From contig OX940872.1 of assembly GCA_954871525.1 (NCBI GenBank), positions 11,927,180-11,991,179 on the forward strand: a DNA stretch of 64,000 nt, written 5' to 3'. How positions within the stretch are numbered: the stretch's first letter is position 1; the number at the start of each line of letters is the position of its first letter. This DNA is from Parietaria judaica (Eukaryota > Streptophyta > Magnoliopsida > Rosales > Urticaceae). The notes below the pieces were generated by a model that saw nothing but the letters and a program-made list of their open reading frames with translations, was not told the origin of the DNA and ran no database searches. Made by a program: the position numbers and the translations under genes. Positions 22,561 through 34,686 of this stretch are shown one piece after another.

Positions 22561-22676
22561 TTAGGCCTTGTTAACTAAAAACCAAAAAAATGGGGGACAC
22601 TCTATGCGTCGACCCAGGGTACCTCCACGACCTCTCGGTCCTCCTCCTCCCTCTCCTTCTCTTCTTCTTCACCGGC

Positions 22677-25416
22677 CTAGCCTCCATGCTCAGTCGGCTC
22701 CTCAGCGGCGGTCTCCTCGGCGACGTCAGGCTCGGGCAGAGTTGGCTCTTCGAGGACGATCTCCTCGGTAACGGCAGGCACGGGGAAGATGGGCTCCTTG
22801 ACAGCGGGCTCCTCGGCCACATGATCTTCAACGACGGGCTCGGCGGCAGGATCTTCAGGGGCATGCTCTTCGGCAACCGACCGCTCAGACCGGAGGCTCA
22901 AATCTGCAAGGGAAACATCGGTCAACTCGGCGTCAGGAGACATAGCCGGAGACCCTATCAGCGGTGCCAGAACCGCATCCAAGAGAGCTTGGTAGCGAGC
23001 AGCGTTTCCTTCTAGGACCTCCTTCTCGGCCTCAAAATCTTGAACGTTGCCGTCAATGATGTCTTGGATTAGCTCAAGACAACCTTCGGCTTGATCCAAG
23101 CAACTATTGTCGGCGGTCGTACCTTTATACCACGCGAGGAGCGCGTCCCTCTCTTACACCTTTCGGCGGTAACGGGATTAGATGGCTTTCTTCTCGGTCT
23201 CACGGTAAGAAGATTGTTGCCGGGCCTCAGCCAGCTCTGCAGCAAGGCGCTGCACGTCCTCCTTCAAGGCCAAAGCCTCCTCCTCCTTCTTCTTGGCCAA
23301 CTCCTCAGCCCGTCCCTTAGTCGCATCAGAAGCCAGCATCTGCCTGGCAGCCGCCTCGCTCGCGCTCTGAGCCTCCCCGATCGACCGGGTAGCATTCGTT
23401 AGCTTCTCCCTGAGATCAGCAACCGTGTTCCCAAGCCCCTTGACCTTGGCGTCATAGGTGGCAATCGGCTTACTCATGACCATGATCTGGTCCCCCTTAG
23501 CCCGGATAGCCGCCACGGCATCGGCCAGTTCCTTTCCTTCAGCGCGAGCTGCTCGGCAGCCTGCGCGCCCTCCTTAGCTTTGTATAATTGGTCCTCATAA
23601 TCGAGGACCATATCGTTGATAGAGGCGACGAGCTACACATCCAAAAACCAAAGTTAGAAAAACTAAAAGGATAAATTAGAAAACCAAATCTAAAGACCAG
23701 TGATGCTTACCAGAGTTGTGGCTGCAGCCACGTCCTTGTACAGCCTCTTCTCGGCAATACTTCTGGGGACCCTGCCAACCCCGCCATTTGTTATCTGCCG
23801 GATAAGACCGGCAGCCACCTTAGGTGCCTTGTGGAGACCTTTGTCCCCCATCCAAGTACACCCCGCCTTCCGTGAGATCGTCTTCTCCCTGGCCTGCTCC
23901 TCGGCCACTGGGGGAACTAACCCCGTCTCCCTCGCCTCACCTTGGGAGGCCTCCTTAGGGCGCTCACTCTCCCAAGCAATCCATTTCCCTTCTCCAAGGC
24001 CCTCGCGCCTCCCCTCGGGACCACGTCCCTCCTCGCCGCCTCCTTCGGAGCCGAATCCCCCTTCACCCTCTTTCGGACCCCGAAATCGTCTCCTTCACAC
24101 GGCCTCTTCACGACCGCCTCCGAGCCCGTCCTCGGGAGAACGCCGTCCTGAGAAGGACGAGTCACGTCCCTTGAAGGACGAGCAGGAGCAGAAGGAGGAG
24201 CAACCTCCTTCTCGGAAGGCTTTGCCAATGGCATAGCCTCCGGGGTGCTGTCCCCGTCGTCGGAAAGCTCGACGACATCCTTCTTCTTGATCGCCCCAGG
24301 GGCGACCTCAGCAAGAGACTCCCGAACAGGAGTCTCCTCATTCCCCCTACTCGTCTCCTGACGAACAGCCCTGGAAGGTGCCGACGCACCAGACCCCCTC
24401 TTTTCCGCCCTCCTGCTCGTCTCTTGACGAGCAGCTCCAGCCGAGGCCGATCCCCCGGCCTGCCCTTCTTGTCTCCGCCTCTGGCGAAAACTCTGACCCT
24501 TCGGACGTAGAGCGTCCATATACTCTGCACGTCAAAAATCCACACTTAAAGAAAAGAAAGAAAAATATAAAACAGAACCAAAAAGATAGGTTCAGAAATC
24601 ATACCCGGAAATTCCTCCTCGTCTGGCTCACACCAAAGTCCGGCAGCTTCGAACCTCTCCCTCGTGAAATTCGACCACAGCTTTGGGCCTGAAGGAATGA
24701 GCCTTCTCTTAAAAGCCTTCCACTCCTCTATAATCGAAAGAGACTTAGGCTCCTCAGGGTCCTCGACTGCATAAGAAAGAACAGGAAATTAGCAAACATA
24801 CAAGAATGACCGAATATGGAAAATTAGAAAACCCAGCTCGGAAGAAGAACCAACCTATCTCGTGGACCCATTCATTTCTATAGCTCGACCAAGAACCAAA
24901 CGTTTCCTGGCCGGCCAGGAAGAAGAAGTACTTGTGGGTCCAAGCACTCTCCTTCTTGGGAAAACCAGAGATGATCTCCCCTTCCTTAACGGATAGGAAG
25001 AACCTACCCTTAGCCTGACCGTTGACCTTAATAACCAAGCCCGTCAACAGGTCCCAGATTGTAAGTGAATACAAACATTCGTGGGCCCGGATAAGCAAGG
25101 CCATCAGAATCCGAATAGAATTCGGGCTAAGTTGCCCAATAGAAATCCTAAGGTGAGTAAGATACCTTAAGATGAGCTCGGGAATAGGAAACCTAAGCCC
25201 CCCGGACTCAAAAAACCTCTGGTACACAAAGACCCAGCCGTCCGACTTCTGCTCGCCGGCATGATCGTCTGGCCCTGGCAATCTAAGCTCTATCGACTAG
25301 GGAATTTTGTATTCTACCCGAATCCTAACTAAATCCTTAGGTTTCAGAATCGACTTACGAGAATCTGTAGTCAGAAACTCCGTCTGCCATTTTGAGACCG
25401 CTGTTTTAGGACCCAT
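22677..25416 (-). pseudogene. Antisense gene in the Tat 3' spacer: Transposase_28-like ('putative gypsy type transposon') protein
   Basis: Four minus-strand exons with GT-AG introns and matching phase: 25416-24855, 24766-24605, 24524-23711, 23632-22677. Exon 1 (MGPKTAVSKWQTEFL..) holds FESGGLRFPIPELILRYLTH then LRISIGQLSPNSIRILMALL, the pattern of the plant 'putative gypsy type transposon' family (Transposase_28). Exon 2 gives FKRRLIPSGPKLWSNFTRER. Exon 3 is basic and low-complexity. Exon 4 is a long coiled coil (LREKLTNATRSIGEAQSASE; EELAKKKEEEALALKEDVQR) and an acidic tail. Breaks: TAG at 25297-25299, one frameshift near 23535, and two stops between 23160 and 23195. Antisense genes of this type are known in Tat elements; their function is not settled. 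Confidence 0.72.
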
Positions 25417-26180
25417 TTTTTTCTAAGAGATCCTAGAAAAAACTGAAAGCTACCTAGACGAGCACAAAAACCCAGAAACTAGAAATTAGAGAGATTCAAA
25501 AAAACCAAAAAACAATATCTAGAAACCTAGAAAAACCTTCAATCAGACTCGCAAAGGAAAGAACAAAGAAGGAATGAAGAACCTGGATCTCTAGACACGA
25601 AGAAACCTGACGATACCTTCAACAATGGCGGGCACAGAGCTTCTCTCTAAGACTCAAAGCTTTTCTCTCTCTAAAAAATTCGAAAATGGTATTCGAATGC
25701 AAAACAGAATATATATAGAGGAGAGAAGGAGAGGTTACCTTCGATAGACGTGTGACGGGCTGAAGCTGAAGAGACGTGCCCATTTAATGCGAAACACTCG
25801 AGTATATATACTCGAAAATTGTCGCTGATCCTACGGTTAGGGTTTCCTCGAAAATCGCAATAAACTTCATCCTATGGTTGAGATCAGCGAGCTATCCGGT
25901 GTCACGTCAGCATGACAGCTGTGTCAGGAGAATATGAAGAGTTTATTCTCTTCGAACTCCGCAAAATGGGACGCGTGTTGTAACCGTTCCCGCCCAAAAT
26001 TTGAAGCAACAGTTACAGCTTCAAGACCCTATCCGTCCGTCATATCTCGAAATTATCCAAAATCCTGCTCGGATTATGCAGATTTGCGGCAAAAGTCACA
26101 AATTTAATTAATCCTATCCGGCACGAATTTTACATGATTTCATCAAGTAAATACTATAAAATTTACTTCATATTTTTTTA

Positions 26181-26195
26181 TAGTAGGGGGCTAAC
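26181..26195 (+). other. Polypurine tract of the Tat element
   Basis: TAGTAGGGGGCTAAC lies directly before the 3' LTR. The AGGGGG core is the likely plus-strand primer. Confidence 0.65.
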
Positions 26196-27050
26196 TGTTG
26201 ATGTACAAATTCGTCATTATTTAATATGACATAAAATGCTAAAGTTGTGAATTAATTAAATTTACAAACCGTGATAAAAGTCTTTAAAGAAATAAATTGG
26301 TATTCTTAAAAGCCCAATTGAGAAGCCCAATGAGATTCTCAAACAGACCAAAACCAACGGGTACAAGGCTACTCGGCCCAAAGGGCTCAAAGGCCCAATA
26401 TCCATTCGACAACAATCCAGAGACGAGGGTAGAGTTGTCATATTCTTTACCCGGCATCTCACTTCAAATCCAAGCGGAAGACCAGGAGCACGGAGTCAAG
26501 CTTCCAACGGGCATAATTCAAACACAACGACGAGAACGAAGTCTTGGGACACGTGTAGCAAGGTCGTCCATTAAGCCCGGTCAGCACGGAGAGAAGACCC
26601 CATGATTCCTGGAAGACCAACGGGAAGAATTGAAGCCTATAAATACCAAGCTCAAGCTCAGATCAACACACACGCATACTAGCAACCCGGAGAGAATACA
26701 TCGAAAAGCTTATACCCGGCATTCTTGTTCACTTGAGATTTTGTTGTATTCTTTCCTTTCTTTCCTATTCATTTCCATTCCTAGGCGTGATCTAGCTGTC
26801 TCTAGCTATCCGTCAATGTCTATTGTTGCAATAAACTAACAGAGGAAGTAGTCAATTACCGCCTCGGGACGAACCTCTATAAAAAAAACCCTCGTCCCAT
26901 TTATATTGCTTATATATATATATACATATATCGTGAGTGAATCAGGAGCTTGCAACGTGAGAGATCGAATTCCACCAAATTGTTCTATTAAAAAATATCA
27001 TACGCTCACAAGTCACACTTGACTGATTGAGGTGGGAAACTACGTCAACT
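26196..27050 (+). repeat. 3' LTR of the Tat element
   Basis: 855 bp, matching the 5' LTR throughout, with scattered substitutions and a shorter TA run near 26911. Its last base is T where the 5' copy has A. The frames it contains are copies of those in the 5' LTR and are not genes. Confidence 0.93.
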
Positions 27051-27686
27051 GGACCCATCCTGTTTTTATAATAAATAATTATTACTCCTCTATATTCAAC
27101 TAATACGTGTCAAAATATTAATGAAAAAAAATTACGTTTACGACTTTTTAACCTAAATTATTTTTTATCCATCATTTGAATTAGATATTAAAATAAAATA
27201 TATTTTTACATACTTACAGATATTATTTTTTTTTTATTTTGAAAAGATTATACTAATTTTACATATTTATAGATATTATTTTTATATAACTTTTTAATCT
27301 ACTATTTTGTTATAGCTTATGTGTTTTATGTTATGAATGTGTTTTGTTATTTTTATATATTTTTTAATATACTATTTTGTTATAACTTATGTGTTTTGTT
27401 TTATGAATGTGTTTTGTTGTATAGAATTATGTCTTGGATTTATTAAATATGTAGTTTTGAATTTATATAAATATCTTGCTTAAATAATCAAATATATTTT
27501 TACAAAATATCCGTCGAAAACCCCATCGGCATGCGGTATGCCCATGCGGTATATGCGGTATATGCGGCATGCGGCATGCCCTTTTTTACCATTTTTCCAT
27601 CGACATACCCATCGGCAAGCGATATATCCGTAAAACAGAAAACGCGAAACGACATCGGCAAACAGCATTTTAAACCTTGATTCCAC

Positions 27687-28360
27687 CTACATACAAATCA
27701 TATTACTCCCTACCACACTAAAATAATAGGTGCAAAAGTAGCAAGTTTACAACAGTGGGTTTATTTAAGAGATTACAAAGCATAAGAAAAGTAAAAATAA
27801 ATTTTTTTGGACGTTTTTCAAATCCGAGAAGCTGATTAGGTTATCGTTTTTGCCGATAAATTGTTTGCATTATCGATGGATTCATCATTTGGTAATAGAT
27901 TTATTGATGGAAAAGATATAAAATCTCATATCAACATTATCGAAACTTATCGATGGATTAATCGGCTATATATTGGTGGATTTATCAATGGAAAAGATAT
28001 AAATTAGTTTTATGCATAATTGTATTCAATTTTCATTGTGTAAAAAATACCAACAAAATAGCACATCATAATAAGTATTACACCAACTAACATATGTATA
28101 CAAAGTCTCAAACACAAACATGAAGGGAAAGTTATTTCTCTTCCCAAATTGGCACAATGTGTCCTTGTAGCGTTTTTACACATCTTCATACGAGGATATA
28201 GCTTAACCAAGTTTTCAAATTCCTGGAAAAGTTCATCATTTTTTTACAATTTACTCACAAAAAAATTGGGGAAAAGTAGTTGGATTTTCGATAGATTTTT
28301 CATGGAAAAGTATAAGAGAAAAGAGAGGGGTTGAGAAAAGTTTTCGATGACCAACGAAAC
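27687..28360. mobile_element. Intergenic with a MITE remnant (about 27815-28012)
   Basis: Contains CAAATCC.. then GTTATCGTTTTTGCCGATAA then ATTATCGATGGATTCATC, the subterminal motifs of the ATCGATAA MITE family seen at 7109-8386, without a clean border. Otherwise no gene. Confidence 0.45.
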
Positions 28361-29043
28361 TAGGAGTGAAAATAAAAACCCGAAAACCATGTTAAAATCC
28401 GAATCCATAATCTATATCCAAATATAAAATCCCAATCGTAATTCGTATACAGATTCCGGATTTGGATACCCGTATCTAGATTAGAACTGTATACGGGTAT
28501 CGTGTATTAAAATTTGAAAAATCGGATACCTAGTACCTGGTTTAATACCCAATTTATTTATTAACTTATTTTTCCTTTAACTTTTTTAGGATTTATTTAT
28601 TTATCTATTAGTCAACACTCACTCACATAAGTTTTTTTGTTTTTATTTATTTATTTATGTATGCTTTTTAATTTTGAGACAATCAGATGTTTTTTTTAGG
28701 TGAGACATATTGAAAGACAATGTTACGTTTTTAAAATTTTAAAAAAAATCGGATCGGGTTTCACCCGGATCTATGCGTTTTAATTTTGAGACAATGGGAT
28801 TTTTTTTTAGACATGTTGAAAGACAATGTTACGTTCTTAAATTTTATTATAAAAATTGGATTGGGTTTTATCCGGATCTGGCTATAAACCTGAATCTGGT
28901 CTCCAAAACCAGATTTGGGTAGTAAATTTGATTATAATAAATGAGATACCCGGATTTCCGTATCCGGATATGGGTACCAATTTTCAAATATTCGGTTTCA
29001 AGGTAGTTCAAAAACCCGGGTACCCGACTCGATTTCATCTCTA
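28361..29043. mobile_element. Non-autonomous hAT element, 683 bp
   Basis: Ends are inverted: TAGGAGTGAAAATAAAAACC on the left; TAGAGATGAAATCGAGTCGG read in from the right. Flanks AACGAAAC (28353-28360) and ATGGAAAC (29044-29051) match at six of eight positions. Subterminal GGGTACCCG/CGGATATGGGTACC and GAATCTGG motifs repeat inside. No coding. Confidence 0.68.
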
Positions 29044-29051
29044 ATGGAAAC

Positions 29052-31843
29052 ATGGAATATCGATGAAAAATTAAAAAAAAAACTTGATCCTTAGCTGATA
29101 GCACGAATAGTAATAATTAGAATTTTTTTTTTTTATTTTTCTATATAAATGTGTTTAGACTAACTAATTATAATTTATTAATATTACTTGAGTATTTATA
29201 TTGTTAATAAATAATAACATTTGTTTGGGAATTACTGCACTGCGAGTACTTATATATTTTTATACTGGAAAAATAAAAATAAAAATCAATGGAATAGTAA
29301 TATCGTCTGTTTTTAATATAAGATTAAAATAAATAATTAAAAGTAAAATAAATTAATCCAAACTTGACATGTTTTTCCATTATTTTTAAACAGCAATTTA
29401 TAAAATTTATAATATCCTTTAAATAAAATTGGATAGAGTTATTATTTTATCAAATTTATTTATTTTTATTGTAAATTAAACTTTATTAATCACGAATTCA
29501 CTAAATTAGACTATTTTGGGATCTGATTTTACCTAGGTCGAAAGTCAAACAAGAGTCTTTGGCCGAGAGGCCACATGGCAGAGGCGAAGGAAGAAAAGAC
29601 CTTTAACCCCACCATTTCCGCGTGGACACAACCATCGAGTCACTCCATTCATAACAAGTAAGGATTCTAGCTTACAAAGGATCCTATCCGGCTGAAGCCT
29701 ACCTGATCGAGCAGCCAAAGGCGCATCAGATAAGATTAGTGGGCAAGCCCACAAAAATCAAAACTTGATCGATCCAACGCTTGGAGATCCTCCCAGGAGC
29801 ACTCGCTGAATGCGTCCAATAACGAAAATCCTTACCACGTGAACCTTATAAGAACATTGTTTAGTTCTTTGTTTTTCTCATATGTTTAGTAAACATGATG
29901 TTTGAAGACTTGTCAAGATTGTCAAGACAACAGAAGGTTAGACAAGTTTGTTGAAGATATGCGCAATTACGGAAGAGATTCGCTGTTGGAGTTTAAGATC
30001 TTTTTCAGAGTTATTTCCACGATTCGCTAGCTCATTCACTATCGTGATCTGATTGATGCTGAAACCGATTTGATTGAAGGTATCCGTTGTACCTTTAATT
30101 CCTCTGATCGTGGAATCCATGATTGCCTTATTTGAAAGCCAAAAAGACCGGCCTATTTAGCCTTCGTTGGATGTGGCTGAACATCGAGCATTTTGAACGT
30201 AAGCACACTCATATGCTTGATTCAAAGCTGGAGGGTCTTGAGATCTCATTCATAGAGTGACGACTGGTTGTGGACAATTAAAGCATCGCAAAATCGTTCT
30301 GAAGAGAAACACTCTCTTTCCATGGTTGTGCCTGATCTTAATGGAGAGTTGTCTATTCCTTTGTGAAACTCAGATAAGTGTCATGTATAACCGTGTAACA
30401 TTTGTGAATGTTTTCAAGTGGAATAAAGGATCTGGGTCATTGATCCGTAGAGTAGGTTCCCACAAGGGGTCACGAGCAACATTACCAAATATCGTGTGTT
30501 CATTTGTTATTTACTTTATGCGCATATTTGGTAATCTGGGATATTATTGGATGTGTTGATATGCTTGTCGTAAGTATCCGTTTTCAAACCTGTCTCCCAG
30601 TGGCCAGACAAGATCGCTAGCTCAACAATCGCGTGCAGGGTTTTGGGAGCACATGGACCAGGAGATTAGGGTTCTTATCCTTATAATTAGAGTCCATTAG
30701 ATGGCCAAATACTTGTCTAAATAGTGTAAGATATCATTCTTTAAGACAAACCCCAGCTATAGAAAAACGCATGAAATTCTCTCTTTAAAAAGTTCAAATC
30801 CGCAAAACACATTCTTCTTCTTTGCCATCCTCGTATTAGAGAACTCGAGCTTGCATTTGAGATTTCACTACACATTTGTACTAGTTGAAGAAGAAAATAA
30901 TGAAGAGTCATGATTATCAATTTGCATACAAAATTTACAGGAGCGCACGACCTCAATTTTTATTTTTTTCCGAAAAATACTTACTCTAAGGGACTGGTTC
31001 GAACAATTTTTCCCTCAAGAACTAATTTTCACTATTATTATTCTTGTTCATATAAATTATTATAAAGAAATTGTAAAAATACCCATGTGTCAAACATTAT
31101 AAAAAACTACCCCATTAAATTATAATTATAAATGTCCTATTCTAGATTAGCGTGCGCTATCTTTTGGCTCTTTTCTACGCATGTATGTTATAAATCAAAA
31201 TTTATACTAAAATATATTGCACACATTCTTTCAGCGCACGTTTTGAATTTTTTTTTATACACTATCATTTTTAATTTAAATGTTTGGTGCAAACTATTCT
31301 GCAGGCAATCGTGAATACTTTAAAGTTTAATATTTAGTTTTTGAAAAAGAGAATTTTGCTAAGTTTTATAATTTTGTTTTAACTTTTACTAGATATACCT
31401 TCTAATTTATATATAAAAAAACCATAATTTTATTGTTCATCTAAATTCATTTTTCGCTTCGCTTAGATTCCCTTGAAGTTCATTAGGCAATAAGTTTTTC
31501 AGGACATAACAATAGTACCGCGAACTTCGTAGCACTTCGAAATCAGTCGGCAAATTGAAACCTATCGAACTCTATTATCGAAAGACTTCCGATAAAAAAA
31601 AAAACTTTAAAAAGCATGAAAATTTAATTTGAGGAATGAAAAACTGAGAAGGAAATGTGTAACTATAAAAGAGTATTTAAAAGACGGTCATACAATGTGT
31701 GTTGAAAAATTTCAAAGTCAAAGTCAATTTATGAATGTTGAAGAGAGGCAATGAATTGAATCACAATCCATTCTTTAATGTTTTAACAATTAAGTGCAAT
31801 TACTTCAAAACACAATAAAATGAATTCAATTTTAATAGTTACT
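29052..31843. other. Intergenic; includes a repeat related to 49811-50540
   Basis: 29052-29520 is plain AT-rich DNA. From 29521 to about 30730 the sequence is less AT-rich and resembles the reverse complement of 49811-50540 at both ends: GGTCGAAAGTCAAAC near 29537, CCAACGCTTGGAGATCC near 29775, and AGGGTTCTTATCCTTATAAT near 30668. It is probably a retroelement LTR with a sequence inserted in its middle. 30960-31843 shows nothing. Confidence 0.4.
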
Positions 31844-31860
31844 ATGATTATTTTACGTAA

Positions 31861-34212
31861 TTGGGGTTTTATTTTAGACGTTCTGGAAGCCTTCGGATTC
31901 TCTTTAAAATTTCGGGATTGGATTCTTGAGATTTTCTCCTCGGCTAGGATCTCAATTATGCTAAATGGCTCGGCTAAAGGTTATTTTCGGTGCAAAAGAG
32001 GTGTTCGTCAAGGAGACCCTTTATCTCCTCTTTTATTCGTAACTGCCGAGGATTTCTTAAGCCGACTTATTAGCAAATACGTGGAGGATAATAAATGGAA
32101 AGCTATAAAATACACGGGTAATACTCTCTTCACTTCTCATTTATTATATGCTGATGAGGTGTTGTTATTTGGAGCTGCCACTAAAAGTAATGTGCATGCA
32201 ATTTCTGAGGTTTTTGATATCTACTCTTATCTTTCGGGCCAAGTTGTTAATTGGTCCAAGTCTGGTGTTATCTTTAGCGATAAATTATGCTATCATCGAA
32301 GGCTAAGCATTGTTAATTCCATGAAGTTCAAGCAGATTTCGTTGCCGTTTCATTATCTCGGAGTTCTTTTATTTAAGGGCGCTCCAAGGAAAAAATGGTT
32401 GCAGCCTGTGGCCGATAAAATCTTGAGTAAGTTTGCTAGTTGGAAAGGCTCCACTTTTTCTTTGGCGGGTAGGATCACTCTTGTTAACTCGGTGATTCAA
32501 AGTTCTTTTCTCCATTCTTTCTCGATTTATGCTTGGCCGAAAAGTCTCTTATCATAATTGGAAAAATCTGTAAGGAATTTTATTTGGTCGGGATCTATTA
32601 ATAGTAGAAAATTGGTTACTGTGCCTTGGTGTATTTGTTGTTTATCTATTTCAGATGGGCGCATTGGAGTGAAGAATTTGAGTGCCCTGAATAAGGCCAT
32701 GCTTGGAAAGTTATCTTGGCATTTCACTAATTCGAATTCATTCCCTTTGAGTTTGATAAAAGACAAGATCTTTAATACAAATGGCTATCTGAAAGCTAAA
32801 GTTATTCCCTCCTATATTTGGTGTTCGTTAAGACCTTGTTTCTCTTTGGTTGCAGACAATATTCTCTTGTTGATTAACGAACATTCAAATAAGAACTTTT
32901 GGCTTGATAATTGGTTGCATCCTTGTGTAGCCGATAGAGAAAATATTCCATTACAAAACCGAAGCAATCTCACGGCTAAAATTTCTTATTATCGAGTTGA
33001 CGATTGTTGGAATTTGCCTCCTAATTTGTCGACGGCAGTCTCCGTAATAAGTACATTTTTATCGAGGAAGCGAATGATGTGTGCGTTTGGCACCCCAGTA
33101 AAGACGATATGTTTTCTGTGAAATCCATCTACAATATGTTTTGTTCTAACTATAATTTGTTCCCTCAGTGGCAGAAGTTTTTATGGAAGGAATTTCTTCC
33201 ACCTTCGAGGTTTATTACTTGCTGGAGGGCTCTTTTAGATTTTTTTCCGACTGAGCTCACTTTACAGAAAAAAGGATTCTCTTTAGCATCCATGTGTCGT
33301 TTGTGCAATAATCAGGTGGAGGATTCTAACCATATGTTAGTTCACTATGACTTTGTGGGGTCGGTTTGGATCGCGATATCTAGTATTTTTCTTAAACCTA
33401 TTAATAGAGGTGGGTCTCTAGCCTTATTTCTCTCAGACGCCTCCTCTATTAATCTAAACCCCCAAGTTTTTGCCCTTTGGAATACTGCGATTATCTCGAC
33501 AATTTGGTTAATTAAAGCATACGAGAAATGCATGTTTGTTTGATGATGTGATTCCTAACATTCACATTTTTTGAGGCATATCTGGCGACTTATTAAGGAA
33601 GCAAGTTTCTTAAAATTGGGGACTGGAAGCACTTTGGAGGATCTCAGAATTTTGAAGACTTTCGGCGTTAACATTCAGCCCAGAGAAGCTCCGAAAATCA
33701 TTCCTGTTATATGGCGATTTCCTCCCACAACGTGGTTAAAAATGCAACACTTACGGTTCTTCTATGGGTACTCTGGGAGTGGCAGGAGCTGGAGGCATTT
33801 TTAGAACTTGTCGTGGATTTCCTCATGGCTCGTTCTCTTTTTACATTGACTCTGCTTTAGCTTATGAAGCGGGAAGTAATGGTCGCAGTATTTGCAGTGG
33901 AAAAAGCGATGGAATTTCATTGGGAGAACCTATGGCTCGAGTGCGACTCTACATATGTAGTTCAACTTTTTCAGAAGAACTCGAGTTTGGTCCCTTGGAG
34001 GTTACGTGCCCGTTGGTCCAAATAAATTCGCTTTGTGGAAGTCATCAACTTCAGAGTGTCTCATATCTTTCGGGAAGGAAATAGCGTAGCCGATGCTTTA
34101 GCTAGTTTTGGAGCTCAAAATTTGGGTAATTATTGGTGGCATTTGCACCCGGATTTTACTTCGTCTTTTGTAAACGATGACACTTGTTCGAGAGACAACT
34201 TTAGATTTAGAT
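31861..34212 (+). pseudogene. LINE ORF2 remnant: reverse transcriptase, zf-RVT and RNase H
   Basis: The frame (open from 31820, but the first codons are flanking DNA) reads VLEAFGFSLKFRDWI, KRGVRQGDPLSPLLF, LLYADEVLLFGAATKSN and AGRITLVNSVIQSSFLHSFS. The catalytic Y-A-D-D is Y-A-D-E, so polymerase activity is lost. A stop (TAA near 32555) precedes IWSGSINSRKLVTVPW. After another frame change comes the zf-RVT part (FLPPSRFITCWRALLD, CRLCNNQVEDSNHML). The RNase H end (FREGNSVADALASFGAQNLG) lies near 34068-34130 and stops at about 34212. This is the C-terminal half of a plant L1-type ORF2. Confidence 0.9.
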
Positions 34213-34363
34213 AGTTCTTCTGTTTTGTTTTGGGTGTAATTCTTGATATTTTCATTTATATTATTTCGAGCCCTGCTTCTTTCTTAGTGTTTCTTGGGTG
34301 CCAACTTAGTTGGGATTCGAGTTCATTTTGCGAGATTTCGGGCCTCCATCTTTGAATCAAAAA
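31861..34363 (+). mobile_element. 5'-truncated LINE (non-LTR retrotransposon), 2.5 kb
   Basis: Flanked by a perfect 17-bp target duplication ATGATTATTTTACGTAA (31844-31860 and 34364-34380), the mark of target-primed reverse transcription. The left edge starts in the middle of the reverse transcriptase, as expected for 5' truncation. The right edge follows a very short A stretch after TTTGAATC. It contains reverse transcriptase, zinc-binding RT-associated domain and RNase H remnants. Confidence 0.92.
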
Positions 34364-34380
34364 ATGATTATTTTACGTAA

Positions 34381-34686
34381 CGTTCGAACTTTCAAACTAA
34401 TTTTGATAATTGTAGATCCCGTCTCGAGTGTTCGATGTTTTGACTCACTCTACGTTAATTCAATTTTAGTTTATTTTTTAACGTCTTAAAAAATAAAGTT
34501 ATCAAAGCCACATTTTTATTTGAAAAAAAAAACTCAAAATAATAATATTAAAAATAAATAAATAAATAATAAAAAAGAAAAAGCACACGAGAAGCATAAT
34601 ATGTTGAGGCCACCGACCACACATCAGAGAAGGCAACAAATTCCACTCCTTTCTCCTCCTTTCTCGCCATTTCCGATTCCTCGCAC
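34381..34686. promoter_or_regulatory. Upstream region of the DUF676 esterase gene
   Basis: 306 bp between the LINE target duplication and the first ATG. A-rich at 34520-34590, then CT-rich leader (CTTTCTCCTCCTTTCTCGCC) typical of plant 5' UTRs. No convincing TATA box. The LINE insertion therefore sits very close to this promoter. Confidence 0.4.

Larger units (their letters stand above)
14992..27050 (+). mobile_element. Complete but inactive Ty3/gypsy Tat-type LTR retrotransposon, 12.06 kb
   Basis: Two long LTRs (14992-15855 and 26196-27050) bound gag, protease, reverse transcriptase, RNase H, a second RNase H-like domain and integrase in gypsy order, followed by a 4.5 kb spacer carrying an antisense gene. 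Flanks AGACC (14987-14991) and GGACC (27051-27055) fit a 5-bp target duplication with one mismatch. The CxFHxxxGHxTxxC gag knuckle, the additional RNase H domain and the long 3' spacer with antisense frame place it in the non-chromovirus Tat group. Frameshifts and stops in most domains show it can no longer move by itself. The LTRs differ at a few percent of sites by eye. Confidence 0.93.
14621..27679. mobile_element. hAT MITE (about 1 kb) split by the Tat gypsy element
   Basis: The left part (14621-14991) begins CAAGGTATAAAATGTCG. The right part (27051-27679) ends GCATTTTAAACCTTG, its inverted match. Both outer sides carry ATTCCAC (14614-14620 and 27680-27686), the target duplication. The subterminal sequences (ATCGACCGG, GATGTCGTTT, CATCGGCAAGC) resemble the ATCGATAA family at 7109-8386. 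The 12 kb gypsy element lies between the two halves, so the MITE is older. Confidence 0.75.

Noticed and set aside
22590..23015. Plus-strand 141-aa frame
   Set aside because: Shadow of the antisense Tat gene exon 4; no domain, and the minus strand has splice-consistent coding.
23700..24236. Plus-strand 178-aa proline-rich frame
   Set aside because: Antisense shadow of the basic low-complexity exon 3 of the antisense gene.
31820..31860. Methionine start of the LINE frame
   Set aside because: The ATG lies in flanking DNA and within the target duplication; the LINE begins at 31861 inside the RT, so this is not a native start.
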